Shown piece after piece: positions 55,336 through 64,000 of a stretch of DNA of 64,000 nucleotides. Position numbers and translations under genes: made by a program. Within the stretch, counting starts at the first letter, position 1. The number at the start of each line of letters is the position of its first letter. The notes below the pieces were generated by a model, which made no database searches, had not been told where the DNA came from, and was given only the letters and a program-made list of their open reading frames with translations. The stretch is from Phenylobacterium sp. CCH9-H3 (GTDB lineage Bacteria > Pseudomonadota > Alphaproteobacteria > Caulobacterales > Caulobacteraceae): contig NZ_LSJI01000118.1 in the NCBI RefSeq assembly GCF_001557235.1, forward strand, positions 1 to 64,000. Direction: 5' to 3'.

Positions 55336-57540
55336 ATGACCTATCATGACCTGAAGGCCAACCGCCGCGAGATCCTGACCTCGGTGGGCGCCGGGGGCCT
55401 GACCCTGGCCTTCTCCATCGCCTCCAAGGCCGAGGCCCAGGACGACGCCGTCAAGCCGCTGAACGCCTATGTTCAGGTGGCGCCGAACGGAAAGGTCACG
55501 ATCACCGCCAAGAACCCCGAAGTGGGCCAGGGCGTGAAGACCATGTTGCCCATGCTGATCGCCGAGGAGCTCGACGTGGCGTGGGAAGACGTCGTGATCG
55601 AGCAGGCCGACAGCGATCCCAAGGCCTATGGCCGCCAGTTCGCCGGCGGCAGCATGGCCACGCCGCTGCACTGGGAAGAGCTGCGCCGCGTGGGCGCTGT
55701 GGCGCGCGCCATGCTGATCCAGGCCGCCGCCACCGCCTGGAACTGCGGGCCGGGCGACTGCGCGACGGTTCCGGGCAACGTGGTCCACAAGCCGTCGGGC
55801 AAGAAGCGCACCTATGGCTCCCTGGCCATGGCCTGCGCCAACGTCACGCCGCCGGACCCGAAGTCGCTGACGCTGAAGGATCCCAAGACCTACAACATCA
55901 TCGGCAAGCCCAAGGCCCAGTACGACGTCGCCAAGATCGCCACGGGCGAGCCGCTGTTCGGCATCGACGTGCGCCGTCCGGGGATGCTGTACGCCACGTT
56001 CGAGAAGGCGCCGGTCTTCGCCGCCACGGTGGCGAGCGCCGACCTCGAGGCCGCCAAGGGCGTCAAGGGCGTGCGCAAGGCCTTCGTGGTCGAGGGCGAT
56101 CCCAATGCCATGAGCCCCGGGCCCGGCAACATCGGCCAGGGGCTGATGCCCGGCGTGGCCGTGGTGGCCGACAGCTGGTGGGCGGCGCGCAAGGGCCGCG
56201 ACAAGCTGAACGTCAAGTGGAACGACCACCCCACCTCGAAACAATCCAGCAAGCTGTTCGCCGAGCAGGCCAAGGCGATCGCGGCGGGCAAGGCCCAGCG
56301 CACGGCCCGCAACGACGGCGACGTCGACGCGGCGCTGAAGGCCTCTGCCAAGACCGTGGAGGCGGCCTACGCCTATCCGTTCCTGAGCCATGCCAACCTC
56401 GAGCCGCAGAACTGCACGGCCGAGTTCAAGGACGGGAAGCTGGAGATCTGGGCGCCGACCCAGAACCCCGAACCCGGCCGCCAGCTCACCGCCAAGACCC
56501 TCGGCATCAATCCCGACGACATCACCGTCCACATGATCCGCGGCGGCGGCGGGTTCGGCCGGCGGCTGGCCAACGACTATATGGTCGAGGCCGCCTGGAT
56601 CGCGCGCGAGACCGGCGCCCCGGTGAAGCTGCTGTGGACCCGCGAAGACGACATGGCCCACGATCACTACCGGCCGGCGGGCTTCCACTTCTTCCGCGGC
56701 GGCGTGGACGCGGCGGGCAATGTCACCGCCTGGCACGACCACTTCGTCACCTTCGGCGAGGGAACGACCATGGCGCCCAGCGCCGGCATGTCGGCGGCCG
56801 AGTATCCGGCGCGGTTCGTGCCCAACTGCCGACTGGAAGTGTCGACCATGTCCCTGGGCGTGCCGACGGGGCCGCTCCGGGCGCCGGGCTCCAACGCCCT
56901 GGCCTTCGTCATGCAGTCGTTCATCGATGAACTGGCGCACGCGGCGGGCGCCGATCCCCTGGCCTTCCAGATCAAGCTCCTGGGCGACAAGCCCACGGTC
57001 GGTGATCCGCCGGCCGCCTATGGCGCGGCCCGCATGAAGGGCGTGCTGCAGGCGGTCGGCGAGATGTCCGGCTGGGGCAAGGCCAAGCTGCCCAAGGGCG
57101 AGGGCATGGGCGTGGCCTGCTACTACAGCCACCTGGGCTATTTCGCCGAGGTGGCGCATGTGGCCTGCTCGCCCGAGGGCGCGGTGAAGGTGAAGAAGGT
57201 CTGGGTCGCCGCCGACGTGGGCAGCCAGATCATCAACCCGCATGGCGCGCTCAACCAGGTGCAGGGCTCGGTGCTGGACGGCCTCTCCGAGGCCCTTCAC
57301 CAGGCCATCACCATCGAGGCGGGTCGGGTGGAGCAGTCCAACTTCACCGACTACCCGCTGATGCGCATCAGCGAGGCGCCGGCGGTGGAGGTGAAGTTCC
57401 TGAAGACCGATTTCCCGCCGACGGGTCTGGGCGAGCCGGCCTTGCCGCCAGCGATCCCGGCCCTCACCAACGCCATCTTCGCCGCCACCGGCAAGCGCAT
57501 CCGCAGCCTACCGATCACGCCGGACATGCTGAAGGCCTGA
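55336..57540 (+). CDS. Molybdopterin large subunit of a xanthine-dehydrogenase-family hydroxylase (IorB-like)
   Basis: A 734-residue catalytic subunit. The N-terminus NRREILTSVGAGGLTLAFSI followed by ASKAEA looks like a twin-arginine (Tat) signal, so the folded complex could be exported together with the signal-less small subunit. Cofactor-binding blocks are RGGGGFGRRLANDYMVEAAW and TGPLRAPGSNAL. The base that starts hydroxylation is Glu700 in TGLGEPALPPAI. It would oxidise an aldehyde or N-heterocycle. No dedicated cytochrome subunit or CoxF-type maturation genes are adjacent. The gap after the stop (57541-57616) has only a TTG-start signal. Confidence 0.95.
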   Translation: MTYHDLKANRREILTSVGAGGLTLAFSIASKAEAQDDAVKPLNAYVQVAPNGKVTITAKNPEVGQGVKTMLPMLIAEELDVAWEDVVIEQADSDPKAYGRQFAGGSMATPLHWEELRRVGAVARAMLIQAAATAWNCGPGDCATVPGNVVHKPSGKKRTYGSLAMACANVTPPDPKSLTLKDPKTYNIIGKPKAQYDVAKIATGEPLFGIDVRRPGMLYATFEKAPVFAATVASADLEAAKGVKGVRKAFVVEGDPNAMSPGPGNIGQGLMPGVAVVADSWWAARKGRDKLNVKWNDHPTSKQSSKLFAEQAKAIAAGKAQRTARNDGDVDAALKASAKTVEAAYAYPFLSHANLEPQNCTAEFKDGKLEIWAPTQNPEPGRQLTAKTLGINPDDITVHMIRGGGGFGRRLANDYMVEAAWIARETGAPVKLLWTREDDMAHDHYRPAGFHFFRGGVDAAGNVTAWHDHFVTFGEGTTMAPSAGMSAAEYPARFVPNCRLEVSTMSLGVPTGPLRAPGSNALAFVMQSFIDELAHAAGADPLAFQIKLLGDKPTVGDPPAAYGAARMKGVLQAVGEMSGWGKAKLPKGEGMGVACYYSHLGYFAEVAHVACSPEGAVKVKKVWVAADVGSQIINPHGALNQVQGSVLDGLSEALHQAITIEAGRVEQSNFTDYPLMRISEAPAVEVKFLKTDFPPTGLGEPALPPAIPALTNAIFAATGKRIRSLPITPDMLKA

Positions 57541-57616
57541 GCCGCCGCGCGCCGGAGGCTTGCCACCGGCCGCACAGGGAATACGGTCCTGCGCCGACGG
57601 CGTGCGGGAGGATGAT

Positions 57617-59056
57617 TTGGCGGAGGGGATCGAAGCCCGGCCCACGGCCGCGCATCCTCGGCCGAGCCTGCCGGTCAAGTTCCTCTACGGCCTGGGGAAC
57701 ATGGGCGAGTCGTCGTTCATCGCCGCCGTGGCGTTCGTCTTCTTCTACTACACGGCGGTGCTGGGGCTGTCGGGCAGCCTGGTGGGCGCGGCCCTGTTCC
57801 TCGGCCTGTGCGCGGACGCGGCGGTCGACCCCTTCTTCGGCTCCTGGTCCGACAACCTCCGCTCGCGCTTCGGTCGCCGCATCCCGCTGATGGCGTTCGG
57901 GGGACCGCTCATGGCGCTCAGCGTCGGCATGCTGTTCGCCCCGCCGGCCGGCCTGCCCGACCTTGCGCTCTTCGCCTGGCTGGCTGGCTGGGCGATCGTG
58001 GTGCGGGCCGGGGTTTCCATGTTCCACGTGCCCTACGTCGCCCTCGGCGCGGAGATGTCCGCCGACTATCACGAGCGGTCCAGCGTCGTGGCCTGGCGCA
58101 CGGTGTTCGGCATCCTGGCCACGGGCGCTGCGACGGGCCTGGCCTATTCGGTCTTCTTCAAGGGCGAAGGAGGGCTGCAGAGGCCGGAGGGGTATCTCGG
58201 CTTCGGCTGGACGATCGCGGCGATCATCGCGACCTCGACCCTGGTCTCGACGATCGGTTCGGCGCGGTACGCCGCCCTGCTCCCGGGCGTGCCCCCGGTG
58301 GAGCGGCACCTTCTCCGACGCCTGCCGGGCGAGGTGGCCGAGATCTTCCGCAACCGCTCGTTCCGCATCCTCTTCTTCGCCGCGGGCGTCTGCTACACGG
58401 CCGTCGGCGTGAACTCGGCCTTCAACAGCCACGCCTACGTCTTCGTCTGGAAGCTGCAGCCGCAGATGATCCAGACGGCCACCTTCTCGTTCCTGGGCGG
58501 CCTGTTCCTGGGCGTGCCGCTGACGCCCCTGGTCACGCGCGTGATCGAGAAGAAGACCGTGGCGATGATCGGCATGGGCCTGGTCGCGGGCGCCTGGCTG
58601 CTGCTCGGCCTGCCGCGGATCGCGGGGCTGGTGACGCTGGAGGGCGCGGCCGCGACGCCGCTCCTGTCCGCCCTGGTCGCGGTGGCGGGGCTGGGAGCGG
58701 GCTTCTGCGCCATCGCCTTTCCCTCGATGATGGCCGACGCCGCCGACGAACACCGGCGCCTATTCGGCCGCCGCCGCGAAGGGCTGTACTTCGCCGGCCT
58801 GGGCTTTGCCTTCAAGGCGGCGACCGGGCTGGGCGTGCTGGTTTCCGGCTTCTTGCTGGACCTGATCCGCTTCCCCAAGGACGCCGGGCGCGAAGTGGGG
58901 CTGACGCTCTCCGAACCGCTCCAGCAGCGGATCCTGTTCGCTTGGGGCCCGTTCGGCGCGATAGTGGTCGCAGGCGCCATCGCGATCCTGGGGGCCTATA
59001 CGATCACCCGCCGCCGTCACGCCGAGGTCGCCGCGGCCCTGGAGATGGCGGAATAG
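57617..59056 (+). CDS. GPH-type MFS transporter 1 (MelB-like)
   Basis: A 479-residue transporter with about 12 helices. It carries the GPH signature loop DPFFGSWSDNLRSRFGRRIP between helices 2 and 3. The best start is TTG at 57617 with GGGAGG at 57606-57611, since no ATG in frame is closer to the conserved KFLYGLGNMGES. It probably symports a sugar or glycoside with a cation. The next gene is a paralog, 85 bases downstream. No catabolic partner is adjacent, so the substrate is unknown. Confidence 0.9.
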   Translation: MAEGIEARPTAAHPRPSLPVKFLYGLGNMGESSFIAAVAFVFFYYTAVLGLSGSLVGAALFLGLCADAAVDPFFGSWSDNLRSRFGRRIPLMAFGGPLMALSVGMLFAPPAGLPDLALFAWLAGWAIVVRAGVSMFHVPYVALGAEMSADYHERSSVVAWRTVFGILATGAATGLAYSVFFKGEGGLQRPEGYLGFGWTIAAIIATSTLVSTIGSARYAALLPGVPPVERHLLRRLPGEVAEIFRNRSFRILFFAAGVCYTAVGVNSAFNSHAYVFVWKLQPQMIQTATFSFLGGLFLGVPLTPLVTRVIEKKTVAMIGMGLVAGAWLLLGLPRIAGLVTLEGAAATPLLSALVAVAGLGAGFCAIAFPSMMADAADEHRRLFGRRREGLYFAGLGFAFKAATGLGVLVSGFLLDLIRFPKDAGREVGLTLSEPLQQRILFAWGPFGAIVVAGAIAILGAYTITRRRHAEVAAALEMAE

Positions 59057-59141
59057 GCCTCGCGTGACGTGGGGTCACCGTTGCCACGCGTCGGCAGGGG
59101 GCTACCGTTTCCACAACAAGAACCGCACGGGAGGAAACCAG

Positions 59142-60647
59142 GTGGCGGTCGTGGACGGCGTACAAGGGGTGGGCGGCGAGGCCGCCGGGACCCAGGCGAC
59201 ACCGCATGGGGCTACGCTGAAGCCCCCCGCCGCGGTCAAGTTCTTCTACAGCGTCGGGCAGTTCATCGAGTCCGGCTACCTGGCGATCAACACCTTCATC
59301 TTCTTCTACTACACGGCGGTTCTCGGCCTGTCGGGCAGCATGGTCGGCGCCGCCCTCGCCATCAGCATGACCGTGGACGCGGCGCTCGACCCCCTGATCG
59401 GATCCTGGTCGGACAGCGTCAGGTCCCGCTTCGGCCGGCGCCTGCCCATGATGCTGCTGGCCGCGCCGCTGACCATGGTGACCATGGGCCTGCTGTTCGC
59501 CCCGCCGTCGGGGATAACGCCGTTCCTGCTGTTCCTCTGGCTGACCCTGACGAAGGGCGGCGTCCGGGCCTTCGCCTCGATGTACAACATCCCCTACTTC
59601 GCCCTCGGCGGAGAGATGTCGGACGACTACGTCGAGCGCTCGCGCATCGTGGCCTACCGGCTGCTCTCCGGCATCCTGGTCAGCGTCCTGATCACCGCCC
59701 TGGCCTATTCGGTGTTCTTCGCCGGGGAGGGCGGCTTGCAGCGTCCCGAAAGCTATCCGGCCTTCGGCTGGACGATCGGGGCGCTGGTGCTGGCAGGCGG
59801 ACTCATTTGCTGCGCCGGCGTCTGGCGCTACGCCGCCGCCCTGCCGCAGCCCAACACCCCGCCCGAGCCGATGGTCAGCCGTTTCGTCGGCGAGGTGGCC
59901 GAGATCCTGCGCAACCGGACGTTCCTGATCCTGTTCCTCTCGATGCTGCTGTTCGCCAGCGCCGTGGGCGTGCACCAGGCGCTGAACAACCACACCTACG
60001 TCTTCGTCTGGAAGCTCCTCCCCGAGACCATCCAGGTGATCACCTACGTCTACCTGGCCGGCATCCTGGCCGGCGTGCCGCTCACGCCCGCGCTGCTCCG
60101 CAAGATGGAGAAGAAGACGGTGGCCGCCATCGGCTTCGCCCTGGTCGCCATCGGCTGGATCGTCCTGCCCGGCGCGCGCGGCCTGGGCCTCTTCGCGCCC
60201 GTCGGCGCAGCCGCCCTGCCGTGGCTCTGCGCCAGCGCGCTGGTCTTCGGCTTGGCCTCGGGCCTCGTCTTCATCGTGTTCCCCTCGATGATGGCCGACG
60301 CGGCCGAGGAGCACGAACATCTGCACGGCTCGCGCCGGGAGGGTCTGTTCTTCTCCGGGCTCGGGTTCGCGGGCAAGGCCTCCAACGGGATGGGCCTCCT
60401 GATCGGCGGCTTCGCCCTGGACCTGCTGCGCTTCCCCCGCGATGTCGGCCGGCAGGTGAACGCCGTGGTCTCCGAGGACGTGCTGTCTCACCTTGTCCTG
60501 GCGTGGGGCTGGGTTCCCGCCGCGCTGGTCGGCCTCGGCGCCCTGGTGTTCGCCCCCTACGCCATCACGCGCGCGCGGCACGAACACATCACGGCCGCGC
60601 TGAAGGTGAAACGCGCCGGCGACGTCAGTGCGGGACGTAGCTCCTGA
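59142..60647 (+). CDS. GPH-type MFS transporter 2, paralog of the preceding gene
   Basis: A 501-residue paralog with DPLIGSWSDSVRSRFGRRLP, FFYYTAVLGLSGSMVGAAL and a shared C-terminal region (MMADAAEEHEHLHGSRREGL). It is initiated by GTG at 59142 behind GGGAGGAAACCAG. The N-terminal tail (VDGVQGVGGEAAGTQ) is longer than in the first copy. The two lie in tandem and differ mainly in helices 5-8, suggesting separate substrates. The stop overlaps the end of the convergent VWA gene by about 20 bases. Confidence 0.9.
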   Translation: MAVVDGVQGVGGEAAGTQATPHGATLKPPAAVKFFYSVGQFIESGYLAINTFIFFYYTAVLGLSGSMVGAALAISMTVDAALDPLIGSWSDSVRSRFGRRLPMMLLAAPLTMVTMGLLFAPPSGITPFLLFLWLTLTKGGVRAFASMYNIPYFALGGEMSDDYVERSRIVAYRLLSGILVSVLITALAYSVFFAGEGGLQRPESYPAFGWTIGALVLAGGLICCAGVWRYAAALPQPNTPPEPMVSRFVGEVAEILRNRTFLILFLSMLLFASAVGVHQALNNHTYVFVWKLLPETIQVITYVYLAGILAGVPLTPALLRKMEKKTVAAIGFALVAIGWIVLPGARGLGLFAPVGAAALPWLCASALVFGLASGLVFIVFPSMMADAAEEHEHLHGSRREGLFFSGLGFAGKASNGMGLLIGGFALDLLRFPRDVGRQVNAVVSEDVLSHLVLAWGWVPAALVGLGALVFAPYAITRARHEHITAALKVKRAGDVSAGRSS

Positions 60648-61989
60648 GCACGTCCTCGATGATCCGCTCCAGCTGCTCGATGGTGCCGCACTGCTTGGCC
60701 ACGTGGCAGAAGCGGGCGTAGCGGTTCATGACGCTGTCGCCCTGGCCCCAATAGCTCTCGGGCTCCGGGTTCAGCCAGATCACCGCGCGGCTGCGATCGT
60801 GGATCTGCTTCATGATGTCGAGGCGCGGATCGGCGAAGTTCGAGCGGCCGTCGCCCAGGAAGATCACGGTGGTGCGGCGGTCCAGGCTGTCGAGGTGCTG
60901 CTCGGCGAAGTCCTGCAGTGAGCGGCCGTAGTCGGTCTGCTGGAAGCCGATCTCCTGCAGCACTTTCAGGATCGCGCCCTCGACCCCGTTCTCGTCCAGG
61001 ATGTCGTTCACGCTGATCATCCGGCCGGAGAAGGCGAACGCGTCCATCCGGTCGACCACCTCGTTCAGCGAATAGAGGAAGGTCAGCAGGAACTGGGCGG
61101 CGGCGGCCACCGACTTGGAGACATCGCAGATCGCCACGATCGACGGCCTGTCGACCTTCTTGACCTTCCACTCGATCTGGAACGGCACGCCGCCGTAGGC
61201 CATCGAGCGCCGCAGGGTCTTGCGGACGTCCAGGTGGCCTTTCTGGGCGGCGCGGCGGCGGCGGGCGTACTTGGTCGCCAGCCGCTTGGCCATCTTCTTC
61301 ACCAGCGCCTGCATGAGCTGGTAGTCGACGGGATCGACGCCGCCGTCGGCGTTGAGCTGCTTCCGCGCCAGCCGCTCCTCGCGCAGCTCCCGGGCCGAGC
61401 CCGCGGCATAGAGGTCGTGCTGTCTCGCCACATATTGCTGGGCCTGGGCGAACAGGTCCCGGCGCGCCTGGTCCAGCCGGTCGGCCAGGCCCTCGCCCTC
61501 GCCATTGGGCATGCGGCGGGCATTGGCGATGATCCGCTCGATCTCCTCCAGCCCCATCTCCTCCAGCAGCCGGCGCGTCAGGCGCGAGCGCTGGGTGGTC
61601 AGGCGGATGTCGGCGACGCCGGCGCGGGCGGCCGCCTCCTCCATCGACTGCTGGACCTGGGCCGCGTCGCCCTGCAGCACCGCCTGCGCGAGTGGGGAGC
61701 TCTCGGTGGCCGCCATGTCCTGCGCGGACGGCTCCTCCCGCTCCGATCCCTCGGGCGGCGGCGGGGGCGCCGCATCTCTCGCGAAGAAGGTGTCGAACAC
61801 GGCTTCGAAGCGTTCGACCTCCTCGGCCGACTTGGCCAGGGTCGAGCACAGGGCGTCCCGGAACAGGGTCCGGTCGCCATAGCCGGTCACCGCGATCGCC
61901 CGGCTGGCGTCGATCGCCTCGGCCGGCGAGACCCGGACGTCGGCGGCCCGCAGCGCGCGGAAGAACTGTTCGAGGGTGTGCTGCATCAC
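60625..61989 (-). CDS. VWA-domain protein (CoxE-like)
   Basis: A 454-residue cytosolic protein. The C-terminal vWA domain carries a MIDAS motif in ICDVSKSVAAAAQF (D-x-S-x-S), followed by AFSGRMISVND and TTVIFLGDGRSN. The N-terminal half is helical (PAEAIDASRAIAVTG). It is encoded immediately downstream of a MoxR ATPase and overlaps its stop by ATGA. MoxR/CoxE-type pairs assemble or activate metalloenzymes such as molybdenum hydroxylases; a link to the IorAB pair about 3 kb away is speculative. Confidence 0.9.
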   Translation of the reverse strand: MMQHTLEQFFRALRAADVRVSPAEAIDASRAIAVTGYGDRTLFRDALCSTLAKSAEEVERFEAVFDTFFARDAAPPPPPEGSEREEPSAQDMAATESSPLAQAVLQGDAAQVQQSMEEAAARAGVADIRLTTQRSRLTRRLLEEMGLEEIERIIANARRMPNGEGEGLADRLDQARRDLFAQAQQYVARQHDLYAAGSARELREERLARKQLNADGGVDPVDYQLMQALVKKMAKRLATKYARRRRAAQKGHLDVRKTLRRSMAYGGVPFQIEWKVKKVDRPSIVAICDVSKSVAAAAQFLLTFLYSLNEVVDRMDAFAFSGRMISVNDILDENGVEGAILKVLQEIGFQQTDYGRSLQDFAEQHLDSLDRRTTVIFLGDGRSNFADPRLDIMKQIHDRSRAVIWLNPEPESYWGQGDSVMNRYARFCHVAKQCGTIEQLERIIEDVLRSYVPH

Positions 61990-62939
61990 TTGCGGTGCAG
62001 CAGTTCGACCACCTGGGGCTCGACCGCGGCGATGTCCTGCTCGAACTTCAGGATCACGTTCAGGGTGTCACGCACCACCTCGGGCGCCAGGCTGCCGGCG
62101 TGCAGCAGGACCAGGGCGCGGGCCCAGTCCACGGTCTCCGAGATCGAGGGCGACTTGCGCAGGTCCAGGGTCCGCAGGGTCTGCACGAAGCCCACCAGCT
62201 CACGCGTCAGCTTCGCCTCGATGCCCGGCACGCGGCTGGCCACGATCCGCTCCTCCAGCGCCGCCTCGGGCAGGGGGATATGCAGGTGCAGGCAGCGGCG
62301 CTTCAGGGCGTCGCCCAGGTCGCGGACATTGTTCGAGGTCAGGAACACCAGCGGCGGCGTTTTGGCCTTCAGCACGCCCAGTTCCGGCACCGAGACCTGG
62401 TAGGCCGACAGCACCTCCAGCAGGAACGCCTCGAACGCCTCGTCCGACTTGTCCACCTCGTCGATCAGCAGGACGCAGCCGTCGTCCTCGCGCAGCGCCT
62501 TCATCAGCGGCCGCGGTTCCAGGAACGGCTCGGAGAAGAACAGGTCGCCCATGCCATGCAGGCGATCCATGGCTGCGTCCATGTCGGGCGCGTCGGCCAG
62601 GGTCTCGCCCATCCGGTCCTTGAGGATCTGGGTGTAGAGCAGCTGCTTGCCGTACTTCCACTCGTACAGCGCCTTGGACTCGTCCAGGCCCTCGTAGCAC
62701 TGCATCCGGATCAGCGGCAGGCCGAGCAAGGTGGCGGTGGAGAGCGCCAGCTCGGTCTTGCCGACGCCGGCCGAGCCTTCCACCAGGATCGGCTTCTCCA
62801 GCTTCACGGCCATGAAGAGGGCGGTCGCGATCCGGCGCGAGGCGATGTAGCCGACCGAGCCCAGGCCCTCGATCAGGGCGTCGACGGAGACCAGCGGGTC
62901 GGCGGCGTTGGCCGCCGCCGCCGGAGGAGAAATGGTCAA
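61986..62939 (-). CDS. MoxR-family AAA+ ATPase
   Basis: A 317-residue AAA+ chaperone-like ATPase. The Walker A is GSAGVGKT (55-62), Walker B is CVLLIDEVDKS with Glu161, and sensor-type region SNNVRDLGDALKRRCLHL follows. The start is TTG at 62939 (MTISPPAAAANAADP), with AAAGA upstream; ATGs further up give unrelated residues. It is coupled to the VWA gene. A PsrA-like operator lies 62 bases upstream. MoxR proteins remodel partner enzymes with their VWA companion. Confidence 0.92.
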   Translation of the reverse strand: MTISPPAAAANAADPLVSVDALIEGLGSVGYIASRRIATALFMAVKLEKPILVEGSAGVGKTELALSTATLLGLPLIRMQCYEGLDESKALYEWKYGKQLLYTQILKDRMGETLADAPDMDAAMDRLHGMGDLFFSEPFLEPRPLMKALREDDGCVLLIDEVDKSDEAFEAFLLEVLSAYQVSVPELGVLKAKTPPLVFLTSNNVRDLGDALKRRCLHLHIPLPEAALEERIVASRVPGIEAKLTRELVGFVQTLRTLDLRKSPSISETVDWARALVLLHAGSLAPEVVRDTLNVILKFEQDIAAVEPQVVELLHRK

Positions 62940-63000
62940 AACAGGGTCTTTCAAAATGAAGGTCTGAAAGCCCGATTGTGCCAAGGCCGCGCCAGCGAGG

Positions 63001-63014
63001 CAAACGCCCGTTTG
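63001..63014. promoter_or_regulatory. PsrA-like dyad CAAAC-GCCC-GTTTG
   Basis: Same form as the operator at 41721-41738: CAAAC-N4-GTTTG. It lies between the MoxR operon start and the aldehyde dehydrogenase gene, upstream of the former. It may place the MoxR/VWA pair under fatty-acid-responsive or TetR-type control. The 62940-63057 spacer contains no gene. Confidence 0.45.
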
Positions 63015-63057
63015 ACGCGTGCTTCTCCCCCGCAATGCAGGGGAGAGAGCCCTATCG

Positions 63058-64000
63058 TTAGACGTCGAAGGTCACGCCCTGGGCCAGCGGCAGGGTCTTG
63101 CCGTAGTTCAGGGTGTTGGTGGCCCGGCGCATGTAGGCCTTCCAGGAGTCGGAGCCCGCCTCGCGGCCGCCACCCGTCTCCTTTTCGCCGCCGAACGCCC
63201 CGCCGATCTCGGCGCCCGAGGGGCCGATGTTGACGTTGGCGATGCCGCAGTCCGAGCCGCGGCCCGAGATGAACAGCTCAGCCTCGCGCATGTCGTTGGT
63301 GAAGATCGACGACGACAGGCCCTGGGGCACGTCGTTCTGCAGGGCGATGGCCTCGTCCAGGTCGCGGTACTTCATGACGTAGAGGATCGGGGCGAAGGTC
63401 TCGCGCTTCACCACCTCGGCCTGGCTGTCCATCTCCACCAGGGCGGGACGCGCATAGAAGGCCTCGCCCATCTCGACGCGCTCGCCGCCGGTGACCTTGC
63501 CGCCCGCCGCCTTGGCGTCGGCCAGGGCCTTCTGCATCAGCTCGAAGCCCTGGGCGTCGATCAGCGGGCCGACAAGCGTCCCGGCTTCGCGCGGATCACC
63601 CACCTTCACCGAGCCGTAGGCCGCCTTCAGGCGGGGCAGGAAGGCGTCGTACTGGCTTTCGTGCACGAACAGGCGGCGCAGAGTCGTGCAGCGCTGGCCG
63701 GCGGTGCCCATGGCCGCGAACGCCACGCCCCGCAGGGCCAGGTCCAGGTCGGCGGTCGGGGCGATGATCGCCGCGTTGTTGCCGCCCAGTTCCAGCAGGG
63801 CGCGGGCGAACCGCTGCGCAAGCCGGGGACCGACGGCGCGGCCCATGGCCGTGGAACCGGTGGCGCTGATCAGCGGGACCTTCGGATGGTCGACCAGGGC
63901 TTCACCCACATCGCGGCCGCCGATCACCACCGACGACAGGCCGGCGGGGACTTCGCCGAACTTGGCGCAGGCGCGATCGAACAGCGCCTGGACCGCCAGG
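63058..64000 (-). CDS. ALDH7-type aldehyde dehydrogenase, N-terminus beyond window
   Basis: The C-terminal 313 residues of an ALDH. It includes STAMGRAVGPRLAQRFARAL, with the general-base Glu in LELGGNNAAI, nucleophile Cys in GTAGQRCTTLRRL, EEIF-type KRETFAPILYV and the end NTLNYGKTLPLAQGVTFDV. The block GGAFGGEKETGGGREAGSD marks the ALDH7/antiquitin group, oxidising alpha-aminoadipic semialdehyde (L-piperidine-6-carboxylate) in lysine catabolism. The frame is open to base 64000, so the true start is outside. Confidence 0.92.
   Translation of the reverse strand, partial: LAVQALFDRACAKFGEVPAGLSSVVIGGRDVGEALVDHPKVPLISATGSTAMGRAVGPRLAQRFARALLELGGNNAAIIAPTADLDLALRGVAFAAMGTAGQRCTTLRRLFVHESQYDAFLPRLKAAYGSVKVGDPREAGTLVGPLIDAQGFELMQKALADAKAAGGKVTGGERVEMGEAFYARPALVEMDSQAEVVKRETFAPILYVMKYRDLDEAIALQNDVPQGLSSSIFTNDMREAELFISGRGSDCGIANVNIGPSGAEIGGAFGGEKETGGGREAGSDSWKAYMRRATNTLNYGKTLPLAQGVTFDV

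Noticed and set aside
54787..57300. Minus-strand open frame of 837 codons
   Set aside because: It is antisense to the molybdenum hydroxylase subunits, has Ala/Gly/His/Arg-biased composition, no motifs and no plausible initiation site.
60625..63014. MoxR-VWA pair as a novel ternary or conflict system
   Set aside because: The two genes match the ordinary MoxR/CoxE chaperone arrangement. There is no effector, toxin or phage-related partner beside them.

Overview
The window looks like chromosome of a GC-rich alphaproteobacterium of the Caulobacteraceae, most probably Phenylobacterium or a close relative. The evidence is the strong G/C third-position bias, the atpH-atpA-atpG order, an alphaproteobacterial LexA box (GTTC-N7-GTTC) in front of an mmcB-like gene, a RegB/SCO/RegA redox-signalling locus, and several PEP-CTERM proteins ending in the W-A-x-x-I-x-G-F-G plus poly-Arg tail common in this family. 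The genus is inferred from family resemblance, not from a search.

Positions 1-15,900 form an accessory, scarred region. It opens with a decayed IS66 element cut off near 1719, followed by a scrap of an IS630-type transposase. Next comes an aldehyde dehydrogenase/alcohol dehydrogenase pair. After it lies a deletion scar that joins a frameshifted alpha/beta-hydrolase C-terminus to a DUF1330 C-terminus. Then follow a TauD/TfdA-like dioxygenase, an N-acyl-D-amino-acid deacylase-like amidohydrolase and the C-terminal half of an IS1380 transposase. From 9326 to 15562 there is a visibly less GC-rich, single-strand catabolic cluster: GMC oxidoreductase, SDR, acyl-CoA ligase, DUF35 and a thiolase-fold protein without the usual cysteine. 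It ends at a break inside the start of atpD.

Positions 15,900-31,800 are mostly core genes. They include atpG-atpA-atpH without atpDC, a small secreted protein with a strong terminator, a discoidin-type PEP-CTERM protein, a class A PBP, a TonB-dependent receptor divergent from ada, a YgjP-type metalloprotease and intracellular PHA depolymerase. The redox locus follows, with a SCO/SenC gene divergent from regB-regA, then mmcB with its SOS box and a lipocalin.

Positions 31,900-46,700 carry a ferritin-like diiron protein, an SRPBCC protein, MgtC, YebC, two tandem choice-of-anchor-A PEP-CTERM proteins, an SDR/histidine phosphatase pair, an alpha/beta hydrolase, a probable 31-residue membrane peptide, a quinone oxidoreductase behind a PsrA-like operator, a DegT aminotransferase, a secreted amidohydrolase and a second acyl-CoA ligase paralogous to the one in the island.

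Positions 46,300-50,800 form a lipid-modification locus: DUF1295, CFA-synthase-like methyltransferase and DUF2177, divergent from an FAD oxidoreductase and DUF1365. Positions 51,600-64,000 hold LemA with two TPM-domain proteins joined by an internal deletion, an HWE histidine kinase, a two-subunit molybdenum hydroxylase, two paralogous GPH-type MFS transporters, a MoxR ATPase/VWA operon and the C-terminal part of an ALDH7-type dehydrogenase cut by the window edge. No tRNA, rRNA or CRISPR array was seen. I found no clearly new multi-gene defence or mobile system. The strongest oddities are the interrupted atp operon, the island beside it, and the Cys-less thiolase/DUF35 pair.
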